DNA of 36,161 nucleotides from Limnofasciculus baicalensis BBK-W-15 (GTDB taxonomy: Bacteria > Cyanobacteriota > Cyanobacteriia > Cyanobacteriales > Coleofasciculaceae), in NCBI RefSeq assembly GCF_024178385.1, contig NZ_JAMZMM010000016.1, forward strand, positions 1 to 36,161. Reading direction: 5' to 3'. A program made the translations under genes and the position numbers. The notes under the pieces are model-generated. The model was not told the origin of the DNA and searched no databases. It worked only from the letters and a program-made list of their open reading frames with translations. Shown here one piece after another: positions 23,739-32,720 of this stretch; position 1 is the first letter of the stretch, and each line of letters starts with the position of its first letter.

Positions 23739-24647
23739 ATGACTGGAAAAGTAATTGATAACAGCGCCAACGGTATTCTCATTCTCCTACTCCCCGTCGC
23801 TTTTGCCGCTATTGTGCTGTTTGAAGCTTGGCCTTATCTGTTGGCGCTGTTAATCGTAACTATTATTATTAAAGTTTGGCAGCAATATCAATGGCGACAA
23901 TGGAGTCAAGAAGTCAATCCCTTCTTCAATCAACTGATTAAAGATAATCAGGGTTGCCTGACAGCTTTGGATTTGGCAATGAAAGCTCGGATATCTGGGG
24001 CTGCGGCAGAAGTATATCTGAATAAAAAAGCAGAAGAATTTGGTGCTAAACGTCAAGTCTACGAAGATAAAGGTACTGTCTATTACTTCCTCACAGCTAG
24101 TGCTTTGGGTAGCCTCTTTGAAAGCAGCGAACCACCCTTGGATAGAGAGCGTGAATCCCTAACTAATCAAGCACCAAAATTGGTTGATATTCTGAGCGAT
24201 TCGGATGAGGTGAGTGAAGGAAGTGAATTGGCAAGTACCTACTCAATCGATTCAGTAATCGATTCAGTTGAGAGCCAAGGCGATTTCCTCACACAAGTAA
24301 AGCAAAAATTGTTTGGTGATGAGGATGATGGAAATGAATTGGAAAGGGCATACTCAATCGAGAAGATTAAGCAAGAAGGTGATTTTCTCACACAAGTTAA
24401 GAAACACTTGTTTAGCGATGATGACGATCAATTAGAGGAAAATGAACCAGAAGTAGCAAATGAAATTCCTCAATCTCTGATTCAATCTGAACTAGCTAAA
24501 CGACTTGATGTTCATTCCAGTACTGTTGGTAAACGGAAATCAGATTCAGACTTTAGTGACTGGAGTAAAAGTAAAGATCCCGATGGCATTGCTTGGAAAT
24601 ATTCCTCTGAAACTAAAGAGTTTTTGCCGCTGAATGAGAATCAATGA
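23739..24647 (+). CDS. membrane-anchored protein with acidic repeats
   Basis: A 302-residue protein of unknown function. Two membrane helices are near the N-terminus (about 12-28 and 31-45), then a soluble region of about 50-118 that resembles a small winged-helix-like fold (LTALDLAMKARISGAAAEVYL). Residues about 157-240 contain two acidic repeats, each YSI...GDFLTQVK..LF followed by an Asp-rich run. The C-terminal part (about 247-295) has a Ser/Asp-rich stretch ending DPDGIAWKYS, where SQSELAKRLDVHSSTVGKR looks HTH-like. No good ribosome site; ATG follows AACATGAC. It stands alone between gatD and the NACHT gene. Confidence 0.75.
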   Translation: MTGKVIDNSANGILILLLPVAFAAIVLFEAWPYLLALLIVTIIIKVWQQYQWRQWSQEVNPFFNQLIKDNQGCLTALDLAMKARISGAAAEVYLNKKAEEFGAKRQVYEDKGTVYYFLTASALGSLFESSEPPLDRERESLTNQAPKLVDILSDSDEVSEGSELASTYSIDSVIDSVESQGDFLTQVKQKLFGDEDDGNELERAYSIEKIKQEGDFLTQVKKHLFSDDDDQLEENEPEVANEIPQSLIQSELAKRLDVHSSTVGKRKSDSDFSDWSKSKDPDGIAWKYSSETKEFLPLNENQ

Positions 24648-24705
24648 AGGGGAGTGGGGAATGGGTTTTTTGGAGTGGGGAGTGGGGAGTGGGTAATGGG
24701 GAAGA
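24648..24705. repeat. GGGGAGTGGGGAATGGG tract
   Basis: Immediately after the stop of the preceding gene. Built of GGGGAGT/GGGGAATGGG units with a GTTTTTTGGAGT insert, almost identical to 17357-17393; its reverse complement occurs at 6497-6552 and about 34421-34443. Confidence 0.7.
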
Positions 24706-24730
24706 ATAGCGATATTAATTATTTAATCTA

Positions 24731-27223
24731 TCATCTTCCTCTGTTATTAATTTCCGCAATTGGCAACAATAGGGTATCCTCAATTTCCTGTCTAACCTCA
24801 CGGCTTACATAACAATCACTATTGAGACAATCGACTAATAACTTATTGGCATCATAATACTGTCTCAATAACTCTTTCTCCTGTGGGTTAAACTGCCAAT
24901 TGTGACCAATATTGCGATGGGAAATCATTACTGCTGATAATTGCTGAGTCCAACGGAAACCGTTAAATTTCCACCACTCTTTAAATCTCCACTCATTTTC
25001 ATCTAGATTTGGAAGTTGCTGCTTGAGGTGTTGCAGCGATTCCCCTAAAGAAGAGTCGATTGTAAGAGCGCGATCGCAGCTTAGTAAAAATGCCCCCTTA
25101 AAGGCATATATACTGCTAGTATATTCTAGATGAAGTATCTGACTGCGCTCGTAAGTTAGGCTCAAAAAAGCATCAACACCAATATCTAAAGTACGGGAAT
25201 TACCCAACATCATTAGAGTAAATAAGTGATTGTCAAGGGCACTCATTAAATCAGCATCAATGTAAAAAGTGCTACTCTTCCAGAGATAAGAATGACAGGC
25301 TAGCTCAAAGTAAAATGCCCTAACAGCGGCTGGCTTATAGGGAACTTTCACCGAAAGGGATTTCTCCCTAACCCACCTCAATAACTCTTGCAAGGTTTGG
25401 CTGTTAGCAACTAGTCCATCAATCTGTTGTTTCATTAATTGTAATAGATAATCAGTAGACGGCAACATTCCCACTGTTAGTAAAAATACTTCTCGCCAGC
25501 TTTTCTCTGTGATATGACTAACCAAAGATTGCAACGATGTCTCCATCGCCTGCGGTTCGGAACTAGTAACAATCTTTCGTGCAGTGAAGTATTCGTGAAA
25601 TGTAAGATGAGAAAAAGAGTAAATACTCCTAGCACGCTCTACCAATAATCCGTGCTGCGCTTCTATTGATTTTAGTACTGCCTCACTATCTAGTTGCAAT
25701 GCTTCTGGATCTGTATTAGCGTCGGGTAAATTGCAAATGTACTCAGCAATATAGCGCTCAACAAGCTGTTGTTTAAACAAGTAATCCTTCCGTTCAAAAG
25801 TTGTTAGAGCAATCTGGCTGAGTAAATCTTGTTTGCGCTGTACTGATAGCTTGCTGTAAACCCGATCCCGTACAATCCCGCGTTTTGCATCCCATTTAAC
25901 TAATAGCGTAGTAATGCCTCGCTTGTATAATTCGGCTCGATCCGCAGGAAAGTCGCCAGAATCTTCAAATTCTAAACAGAGTAATGTCAATAGTAGCGGA
26001 TTGGTAGCAAGTTCTTTAATGGGCGGATTAGCTTGTAGCTGTTGGATAAAGCGTTCCGCTTCCTCTGTCATTCTGGGAGAAACAGATTCAAGTGTAGGGG
26101 CTATTGTCGCTTCCTGAAACCTTACTTCTGAATTGGATTTGAGATCGAACCACTTTGTAACAAATGTTTTGATCTGTTCGTTATTAAAATCAGCAACTTC
26201 TACTTCTGTAAATTGTTCAAAGGTATAATCATTGGCAGCAATTCGGCAGGTAATAACAAATTGATTGGTGTGATACCTCTCGGAAAAATTACGAATTTCC
26301 GTAATCACTCTCATCGCATCTTCTTCTCTAACTTCATCTAAGCCATCAAGGAGAATCAAAGCCTTCCCCTCCGTTAATATATGATTAATTTGATTAGTAA
26401 TTACACCATAATTAGAGAGAAGATCGGTAATAAATTCAGAGCAAGTGGGTTGATTTGTTGCTTGGGCAAAATCTCTGATTGTCATGAAAATTGGCACTCG
26501 ATTATTTAATAAATTTCCCAAGCTACACTGAATAGCCAAATACTTAAGAAAAGTCGTTTTCCCAGAACCTGGTTTACCCAAAACCATCAGCTTGGGATAA
26601 CTCTTCACTGCTCTTATTCCTGACAACCTTTCTGTGGTAATGCTGCATAATCCTAGGTGATCGAAGTTTTGTGATTCAAGATCGAAGCGTTTCAACAAAT
26701 CAGCAATATCTAGCCGTCTCCTGCCAGTGATTTTTTGTAAAATTTTGACCTTGGTGTAGATGTCACCTAACCCAATAGGCTGAGTCATATCCAACACCCG
26801 CATCGTACCGCACCGCTGTCGAATCAGGGGACTTACCTTCTCTCTAAGGTTTTGTACTAAGCTGTCAATATATGTTTGAGTCGGCTCAGGAAGTCTATAT
26901 CCGGCTTCTTCCAACCAATCAATAATATCTCTCCAGTTGTTAAGTGTATTTTGTTCTCTTCCTGTCAGTTGTTCTGTGTATCGATATAAAGTGTTGGATA
27001 AATCAACTGTAACTCCCCCAGGAGTTTTACAAAGCTTTTCGGCAATCTCCTCTGGATTATAGCCACAAAGCAATCCGCGTAAATGACATTTTTCCACCGG
27101 AGTCAGCCCACTTCTTTTGTGAGGTGCTACTTCTCGTTTGGCAACTGCCAGATTTTTGTACAGCCTTTCTAAATCCCAGTCTGCTGCTGCTTGTGGAAAC
27201 TGCTCTTCAGGTGTAAATGACAT
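24731..27223 (-). CDS. NACHT-type STAND NTPase with N-terminal helical/HTH domain
   Basis: An 830-residue signal-transduction ATPase. Residues about 14-90 are a domain seen at the start of many cyanobacterial STAND and conflict proteins (WDLERLYKNLAVAKRE, LRGLLCGYNPEEIAEKL, VDLSNTLYRYTEQL), probably a winged-helix adaptor. The NACHT module follows: Walker A GKPGSGKTT (216-224), Walker B LILLDGLDEV (288-297 region), a TCR sensor in FVITCRIAAN, then NACHT-associated winged-helix and helical C-terminal part with LTFHEYFTARKIV. There is no recognised effector domain or repeat ligand sensor; the last 250 residues are unassigned. Related bacterial NACHT proteins defend against phage; that role is inferred. 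Divergent from the response regulator across 196 bp. Confidence 0.9.
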   Translation of the reverse strand: MSFTPEEQFPQAAADWDLERLYKNLAVAKREVAPHKRSGLTPVEKCHLRGLLCGYNPEEIAEKLCKTPGGVTVDLSNTLYRYTEQLTGREQNTLNNWRDIIDWLEEAGYRLPEPTQTYIDSLVQNLREKVSPLIRQRCGTMRVLDMTQPIGLGDIYTKVKILQKITGRRRLDIADLLKRFDLESQNFDHLGLCSITTERLSGIRAVKSYPKLMVLGKPGSGKTTFLKYLAIQCSLGNLLNNRVPIFMTIRDFAQATNQPTCSEFITDLLSNYGVITNQINHILTEGKALILLDGLDEVREEDAMRVITEIRNFSERYHTNQFVITCRIAANDYTFEQFTEVEVADFNNEQIKTFVTKWFDLKSNSEVRFQEATIAPTLESVSPRMTEEAERFIQQLQANPPIKELATNPLLLTLLCLEFEDSGDFPADRAELYKRGITTLLVKWDAKRGIVRDRVYSKLSVQRKQDLLSQIALTTFERKDYLFKQQLVERYIAEYICNLPDANTDPEALQLDSEAVLKSIEAQHGLLVERARSIYSFSHLTFHEYFTARKIVTSSEPQAMETSLQSLVSHITEKSWREVFLLTVGMLPSTDYLLQLMKQQIDGLVANSQTLQELLRWVREKSLSVKVPYKPAAVRAFYFELACHSYLWKSSTFYIDADLMSALDNHLFTLMMLGNSRTLDIGVDAFLSLTYERSQILHLEYTSSIYAFKGAFLLSCDRALTIDSSLGESLQHLKQQLPNLDENEWRFKEWWKFNGFRWTQQLSAVMISHRNIGHNWQFNPQEKELLRQYYDANKLLVDCLNSDCYVSREVRQEIEDTLLLPIAEINNRGR

Positions 27224-27419
27224 TGCCGTGGATAGTTGTAAAGTACCTAATTAAAATCCTAACCTATTTCCTAATCGTTGATTAGGTAACTGCCGGGTAT
27301 TTTCTGGGTTAGTATATTTTCAGGATCGATGACAAGCCAACTAGCTATTCAGGTATGATGGATTACCAGTTTAGCTGATAAGGAATGCGATCCCCACTAA
27401 TCAAGACTAAAGATCTAAA

Positions 27420-27980
27420 ATGAATAGGATCGATATGGTTAATATTGCAGCGTCTCCAATTCAATCGATTCCATCAGTTCAACTGGTCAATATTTGGCTT
27501 AGTCTTCTGGGGCAAGATCCCGATAAAAATGAACAAATAAATGCTAAAACTGATGATAAAAACCATTTAGAGGAAGCTCTCAAACTACAAATATTAATTG
27601 CTGACGATCAATTAATCGATCGCACGGTAGCGATGCGAATCTTACAAGCGATGGGATATATGGTTGATTTGGCAATCAATGGATTGGAGGCTTTACAAGC
27701 TCTCCGTCAAAAACATTATGATGTTCTGTTAACAGATGTGCAAATGCCTCAAATGGGAGGATTGGATGTGGCACGTCAGATTTGCCAGGAATGGACTTTA
27801 GAGGAACGTCCTTGTATGATTGCTGTGACATCTGAAGCTATGCCAGAAATACGGGAACAATGCTTGAATGTTGGTATGGATGAGTGTCTGAGTAAACCTC
27901 TTGATGTTAATCAACTCCGTCAAGCTTTAAGAAAGTGTCGCTTCCGCAGTCAATCAGATCGATCGGATGATAGAATTTAA
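27420..27980 (+). CDS. single-domain response regulator
   Basis: A 186-residue protein. After a 55-residue N-terminal extension with no known domain, the receiver domain (56-175) has the acidic pair ADD (Asp 62, Asp 63), the phosphoacceptor Asp 106 in LLTDVQMPQMGG, Thr 137 in VTSEA and Lys 159 in LSKPLD. There is no output domain, so it probably acts by protein contact. The best-matching relatives are receivers of hybrid kinases. A second ATG five codons in (27435) with AGGA before it is an equally good start. recQ follows 84 bp later in the same direction; no kinase is next to it. Confidence 0.88.
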   Translation: MNRIDMVNIAASPIQSIPSVQLVNIWLSLLGQDPDKNEQINAKTDDKNHLEEALKLQILIADDQLIDRTVAMRILQAMGYMVDLAINGLEALQALRQKHYDVLLTDVQMPQMGGLDVARQICQEWTLEERPCMIAVTSEAMPEIREQCLNVGMDECLSKPLDVNQLRQALRKCRFRSQSDRSDDRI

Positions 27981-28064
27981 GTGGAGAATTTAAGGGTGGG
28001 AGATGGGCATCTTCCATCTATAGTTATACAATAGTTCCATTATCCCCATGGCTAGCGATCTATC

Positions 28065-30191
28065 ATGTCTCAATTTCAATCCCTGGAGGAAGCACTAAAG
28101 CATTTCTTTGGTTACGACACCTTTCGTCTTGCACAAGAGAAAATTGTAGAAGAAGCGCTGCAAAATCGCGATTTACTTATTATTATGCCCACAGGGGGCG
28201 GTAAATCTCTATGTTTCCAACTGCCAGCATTACTGAAACCTGGTGTAATGATAGTGGTTTCGCCGCTAATTTCTCTGATGCAAGATCAAGTAGATGCCCT
28301 GATAGATAATGGGATTGGGGCAACTTTTCTCAATAGTACCCTGAGTTGGGATGAAGTGCGATCGCGAGAAAATGCGATCCTTAATGGTAAAATCAAACTA
28401 CTATACGTTGCACCGGAACGCTTGCTAGGAGAGAAATTTGGACCATTTTTAGAAATGCTGCGATCGCAAATTGGTATTTCTGCCTTTGCCATTGATGAAG
28501 CCCATTGTGTTTCTGAATGGGGACATGATTTTCGCCCAGAATATCGCCAAATAAAACAACTCCGCCAACGCTATCCAGATATCCCTGTACTCGCTCTTAC
28601 CGCTACAGCAACAAAGAGAGTACAACAGGATATTGTCCAACAATTAATGCTCAAACAACCGAGCATTCATATTGCCAGTTTCAATCGCCCAAACCTCTAT
28701 TACGATGTTCAACCAAAACAAAGTCACAGCTATAACCAATTATTAAAACTAATTAAATATCATCAAGGCTCCGGTATCGTCTACTGTCTCAGTCGTCGTA
28801 ACGTAGATGACATTGCCTTTCGACTCCAAAATGATGGTATTTCTGCTCTACCTTACCATGCCGGGATGAGCGATGAAGACAGAAGAATCAATCAAACTCG
28901 CTTTATCCGAGATGACGTAGAAGTAATGGTGGCAACTGTTGCCTTTGGCATGGGTATTAATAAATTAGATGTGCGGTTTGTAATTCACTACGACTTACCC
29001 CGAAATTTAGAGAGTTACTATCAAGAATCAGGCAGATCCGGAAGAGATGGAGATCCTGCCCATTGTACTTTATTTTATAGTCCCGGTGATATTCATAAAA
29101 TCAAATATTTGATCGATCAAAAACCAGATCCCAAAGAACAACAAATTGCTTGGCAGCAATTAAATCAAGTCATAGACTATGCCGAAGGAGCCGAATGTCG
29201 TCGCACAATTCAACTCAGGTATTTTGGCGAAAGATTTACCGGAAATTGCGATAACTGCGACAACTGTCGTCATCCCAAACCAGTCGAAGATTGGACAATA
29301 GAAGCACAAAAGTTTCTCTCTTGTGTAGCCCGGTGTGGAGAAAGATTTGGGATGATGCACGTTATAGAAGTCTTGCGGGGTTCGAGAAAAAAGAAAATTG
29401 AACAATACGGACATCATTTATTATCTACTTATGGCATAGGAAAAGATAAAACCATAGAAGCATGGAAAATGCTAGGGCGTTCCCTTTTACATCAAGGCTT
29501 AGTTGATGAAACTAGCGATGGCTATCGTATCTTGAAATTAAATAAACTCAGTTGGGAAATTCTGCGCAAACAACGTTCCGTTAATATTGCTATCACCGAA
29601 ACACCCGCTGCTAAAGCATTAGTCGATATTAATACTAGCTCGGCGGAAATGGAGATTTTATTTGAAAAACTACGGCGCTTGCGCAAACAAATTGCCGATG
29701 CAAATTCTGTTCCCCCTTATGTGGTTTTTGCTGATTCTAGCCTAAGATTAATGGCGCAAATTAAACCTCAAACCATTCTAGAATTTAGTCAAATTTCTGG
29801 TGTAGGCGCTCATAAATTATCCCAGTATGGAGAACAATTTGTCTCAGAAATTAGGGCATTTTGTCAAGAGCAACAACTACCAGTGCCTCTCCCTAATCAG
29901 AGCAACATGTTTACCCTGCAACTCCATCAACAAGGATTAAGTATTGAAGAAATTATTCAGACTCGCAAATTAAGCCCCAGCACGGTGATTAGTCATTTCA
30001 GCGAATTGCTGGAAATGAAACAGCCAGTTGAATTAAATCGGTTAGTAGCGCCGGAAAGACAAAAGGTAATCATTAAAGCAATGGAAACTGTCGGTGCTGA
30101 TTTGCTAAAACCGATTCGGGAATATTTGACAGAGGAATATAATTATGATGAAATTCGCTTAGTGAGGGCTTGGTGGCGGCGGGAAAATTAG
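28065..30191 (+). CDS. recQ: ATP-dependent DNA helicase RecQ
   Basis: A 3'-5' superfamily 2 helicase used in recombination and fork repair; 708 residues. Helicase core: PTGGGKS (42-48), DEAH (144-147) and the RecQ loop CVSEWGHDFRPEY (148-160), then YYQESGRSGRDG (318-329). RQC zinc cysteines are Cys 378, 395, 398 and 401. An HRDC domain is at about 529-610, and the C-terminal 80 residues form a helix-turn-helix-like region (LHQQGLSIEEIIQTRKLSPST). All key residues are intact. A strong hairpin terminator follows the stop. Confidence 0.96.
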   Translation: MSQFQSLEEALKHFFGYDTFRLAQEKIVEEALQNRDLLIIMPTGGGKSLCFQLPALLKPGVMIVVSPLISLMQDQVDALIDNGIGATFLNSTLSWDEVRSRENAILNGKIKLLYVAPERLLGEKFGPFLEMLRSQIGISAFAIDEAHCVSEWGHDFRPEYRQIKQLRQRYPDIPVLALTATATKRVQQDIVQQLMLKQPSIHIASFNRPNLYYDVQPKQSHSYNQLLKLIKYHQGSGIVYCLSRRNVDDIAFRLQNDGISALPYHAGMSDEDRRINQTRFIRDDVEVMVATVAFGMGINKLDVRFVIHYDLPRNLESYYQESGRSGRDGDPAHCTLFYSPGDIHKIKYLIDQKPDPKEQQIAWQQLNQVIDYAEGAECRRTIQLRYFGERFTGNCDNCDNCRHPKPVEDWTIEAQKFLSCVARCGERFGMMHVIEVLRGSRKKKIEQYGHHLLSTYGIGKDKTIEAWKMLGRSLLHQGLVDETSDGYRILKLNKLSWEILRKQRSVNIAITETPAAKALVDINTSSAEMEILFEKLRRLRKQIADANSVPPYVVFADSSLRLMAQIKPQTILEFSQISGVGAHKLSQYGEQFVSEIRAFCQEQQLPVPLPNQSNMFTLQLHQQGLSIEEIIQTRKLSPSTVISHFSELLEMKQPVELNRLVAPERQKVIIKAMETVGADLLKPIREYLTEEYNYDEIRLVRAWWRREN

Positions 30192-30233
30192 TCCAGGTTG
30201 GCGGAAATAACCCACCAGTTGTAAGGAGGGAGT

Positions 30234-30260
30234 AAGGTAACTTGGTAGTTACCTTTTTCT
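30234..30260 (+). terminator. recQ intrinsic terminator
   Basis: AAGGTAACT (30234-30242) pairs with AGTTACCTT (30247-30255) around a 4-base loop, followed by TTTCT. It lies 43 bp past the recQ stop and just before the convergent exported-protein gene. Confidence 0.85.
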
Positions 30261-30298
30261 GATCGATTAATCTGAGATGAGATTATTCCCCACAATCC

Positions 30299-30970
30299 TC
30301 AACGAGACGTACAGTAAGACTGATATTCGTTCATATATTCCATAATAATATCCACTGCTTCAGTACGCATATTATTATCGCCAGGGAACTCTTGAACCAC
30401 ATCGTTTACATCTTGATAAACAGTACACCAATTATCAGCTCCTTCTCCAAAGTCCATTTGCCCTTGAATAATGCCACGAATTAGAGCAACTGAAAAATCA
30501 TCAGGAGCCTTCCTTTCCGCCGCATTCATGAGGGATATTGCATTAGTTTGTTGAACTTGTCCCCGCCCACCAATGGGTTCCATTATAGAGAAACGATTAT
30601 CCATTGCCAACAAGTAGCCTAGCGCCATTAATTCCTCTGCTGTCAGGATGGAAAGCTTAAGCTGTGATGGCTGAGTTTTCCGACTGCGGGCAATATAATC
30701 TAGATATAATTTAGCATTTGCTTGTGGCTCATTTGACCAACCAATTTGATTGACAATTGCCGCCCGTACATCATTAGGAACATCTGGATCGCTCAGGGCT
30801 TCAAAAACTTTACGATCAACTCCACGATCTGCTGTATATCTTACTATGCGAACGTCTTGATAGACGCTAGCAAATGGCGTACTCGTCAATGGGCTATCTG
30901 CTAAAGCAGCAGGTGCAGCAGCAACAACAAAACACACAATTGCGGGTATATAAGATGTGATTTTTAACAT
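30299..30970 (-). CDS. exported hypothetical protein
   Basis: A 223-residue protein with a signal peptide: basic start MLK, hydrophobic core IPAIVCFVVAAAPAA and a likely cut after ALA (residue 24, before DSPL). The mature part is helical. The gene begins 11 bp after the murT stop on the same strand, so it is probably cotranscribed with murT; a link to the cell envelope is possible but not shown. Two Cys (about residues 184 and 220) could form a disulfide. Family not recognised. Confidence 0.85.
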   Translation of the reverse strand: MLKITSYIPAIVCFVVAAAPAALADSPLTSTPFASVYQDVRIVRYTADRGVDRKVFEALSDPDVPNDVRAAIVNQIGWSNEPQANAKLYLDYIARSRKTQPSQLKLSILTAEELMALGYLLAMDNRFSIMEPIGGRGQVQQTNAISLMNAAERKAPDDFSVALIRGIIQGQMDFGEGADNWCTVYQDVNDVVQEFPGDNNMRTEAVDIIMEYMNEYQSYCTSR

Positions 30971-30981
30971 AATATCTCTCT

Positions 30982-32325
30982 TTACAAAATTTGACGACCA
31001 GTGAGTAAGCCCCGCACTTCTAACATGGCAGAATAGGTGGGCAGTATATGTAGAGTCTCATGGGCTGGAGTTTGTTCCAGGGCGGTGGTAATTGCTTCTT
31101 GTAAGTCTTCTTTGATAATTAACTGGCAATTCTGTTGTCCTTCAGCTTGGCTATAGCGCAGACGCAATGCCATATCATAAACGCGATCGCCACTTATGAC
31201 AATCGTTCCGCCTAGCTCTACTAGCTTCTCGGTATCCACATCCCAAATCCAAGATACATCTGTACCATCTGGTGTTCTATCGTTTAATACTACTAATTTT
31301 GTGGATGCCCCACCTACTTTTTGGATATCATAGACAGCGCGGATAGTTTCGTTCATCCCTACTGGATTTTTCGATAGCAAAATCCGCACATGCTTACCTC
31401 CCACATCCAATTCTTCCGCCCTGCCGAAAGCTGCCCGGAAGTTTTTAATTGTCTCGTAAATGGCTGCCTTATCTATCCCCAGTTCTTGGGCTACTAAACC
31501 AGCGGCTAGGGTGTTATATTTATTGTAGAGTCCGATCAGAATTTGCGGCCATTCTGGACTATTAACTGCTAGGGGACTTTTACTAAAGCCACATTTAGCA
31601 CAGTCATAGTCTCCCAAATGGGAAAGATAAACCCCTTTGTAGTCAAGGGGATGTCCGCAACGAGGACAGTAAATTGAGTCTACAGCGTGGGGAATTTCAT
31701 CTAAGTAAACTTCCGGTTCATTCAGACCGAAAAATCTGACATTTTGGGATAGTTGTTGACCCAAATAACATAGAGTTGGGTCATCAGCATTTAAAATAAT
31801 AGTAGTTTCCGGAGGTAAAGGCGCGATCGCCTTTTGCCATCGTTGACTAATCGTATCCACTTCCCCATAGCGATCTAGTTGGTCGCGAAATAGATTTAAT
31901 CCCAAAATAAACTTGGGCTGACAATCACGCAAAACTAGGGGTAGCACATTTTCGTCTACTTCCAGTATAGCATAATCAGCATTAAGCTGACCAATTAAAT
32001 TGGTATTTTCCAGGAGAGTTGTCACCAACCCATTAATCAAATTAGCACCTGCGGCATTATGGGCAACACGCCAACCCTGACTTTCCAGAATAGTCCGCAA
32101 CAGCAGAGAGGTGGTAGTTTTACCATTAGTACCGACAATCAGAATCACCCCTCGCCTCACCTGGGTAAACATCAGAGGTAGGGCTTTGGGTTGGATGCGC
32201 TGGGAAATCGAACCGGGTAAAACACTCGCAGCACCCAAGCGCAATAGCCGCACGAGAGAGGTAACGGTTTTAGCAGCGGCAACAGCTAAACCCAGACGAA
32301 TGCGATCGCGGATTGATATGCTCAA
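30982..32325 (-). CDS. murT: lipid II isoglutaminyl synthase, Mur-ligase-like subunit MurT
   Basis: ATP-dependent amide ligase subunit that, with GatD, amidates the D-Glu of lipid II. 447 residues with the proposed start. Walker-type loop GTNGKTTTS (65-73) and the MurT-specific zinc ribbon YCPRCGHPLD with DCAKCGF (Cys 220, 223, 242, 245). The open frame reaches upstream to 32493, but the first 56 residues are not MurT-like. The TTG at 32325, preceded by AGGAG at 7 bases, gives MSISIRDRIRLGLAVAAAKT, the usual start of the family. gatD is elsewhere in the window. An exported protein follows 11 bp downstream. Confidence 0.92.
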   Translation of the reverse strand: MSISIRDRIRLGLAVAAAKTVTSLVRLLRLGAASVLPGSISQRIQPKALPLMFTQVRRGVILIVGTNGKTTTSLLLRTILESQGWRVAHNAAGANLINGLVTTLLENTNLIGQLNADYAILEVDENVLPLVLRDCQPKFILGLNLFRDQLDRYGEVDTISQRWQKAIAPLPPETTIILNADDPTLCYLGQQLSQNVRFFGLNEPEVYLDEIPHAVDSIYCPRCGHPLDYKGVYLSHLGDYDCAKCGFSKSPLAVNSPEWPQILIGLYNKYNTLAAGLVAQELGIDKAAIYETIKNFRAAFGRAEELDVGGKHVRILLSKNPVGMNETIRAVYDIQKVGGASTKLVVLNDRTPDGTDVSWIWDVDTEKLVELGGTIVISGDRVYDMALRLRYSQAEGQQNCQLIIKEDLQEAITTALEQTPAHETLHILPTYSAMLEVRGLLTGRQIL

Positions 32326-32720
32326 GTTAATACTCCTGCGCCAGATTAAACTAGATTTTATTTTATTTTGGTTGGGGGCAAGTCCAATACCTGCGATAGC
32401 GTTGCGCTGCTGCAAAGCAGATCGCAATTGTATCATCCAGAGCGCGATCGTCAGGTTTAATTTGGATAGCTCTATCGTAAGATGCGATCGCATCTTAGAT
32501 GCGATCGCATCTTCTAGTCTCCCTAAGTCAGATAGGGCAATACCCCCGTTGATATTCCCTATCGCTGAGGCGGGGAGATGGTATCCGCGTGGGTATTTTC
32601 TTAAATATTGACTGGCTCAACCTATCAGCCACTAATAAATTATCTTTAACATAGAATAATTGCCATTGACTATAAAGAGGATTATGTTGGAATTGTAGTG
32701 ATTTTAGAAAGGCAATTATT
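32326..32720. other. murT-sat divergent region
   Basis: Non-coding if murT starts at 32325. Contains the AGGAG ribosome site of murT (32333-32337), two back-to-back HIP1 palindromes (32479-32512), and a short hairpin CCCTAAGTCAGATAGGG (32521-32537). The plus-strand part before sat is AT-rich. No RNA gene recognised. Confidence 0.6.
32479..32512. repeat. two adjacent perfect palindromes centred on HIP1
   Basis: AAGATGCGATCGCATCTT (32479-32496, 18 bp) is followed directly by AGATGCGATCGCATCT (32497-32512, 16 bp). Each holds GCGATCGC at its centre; together they form a tandem duplicate of an extended HIP1 palindrome. Confidence 0.85.
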
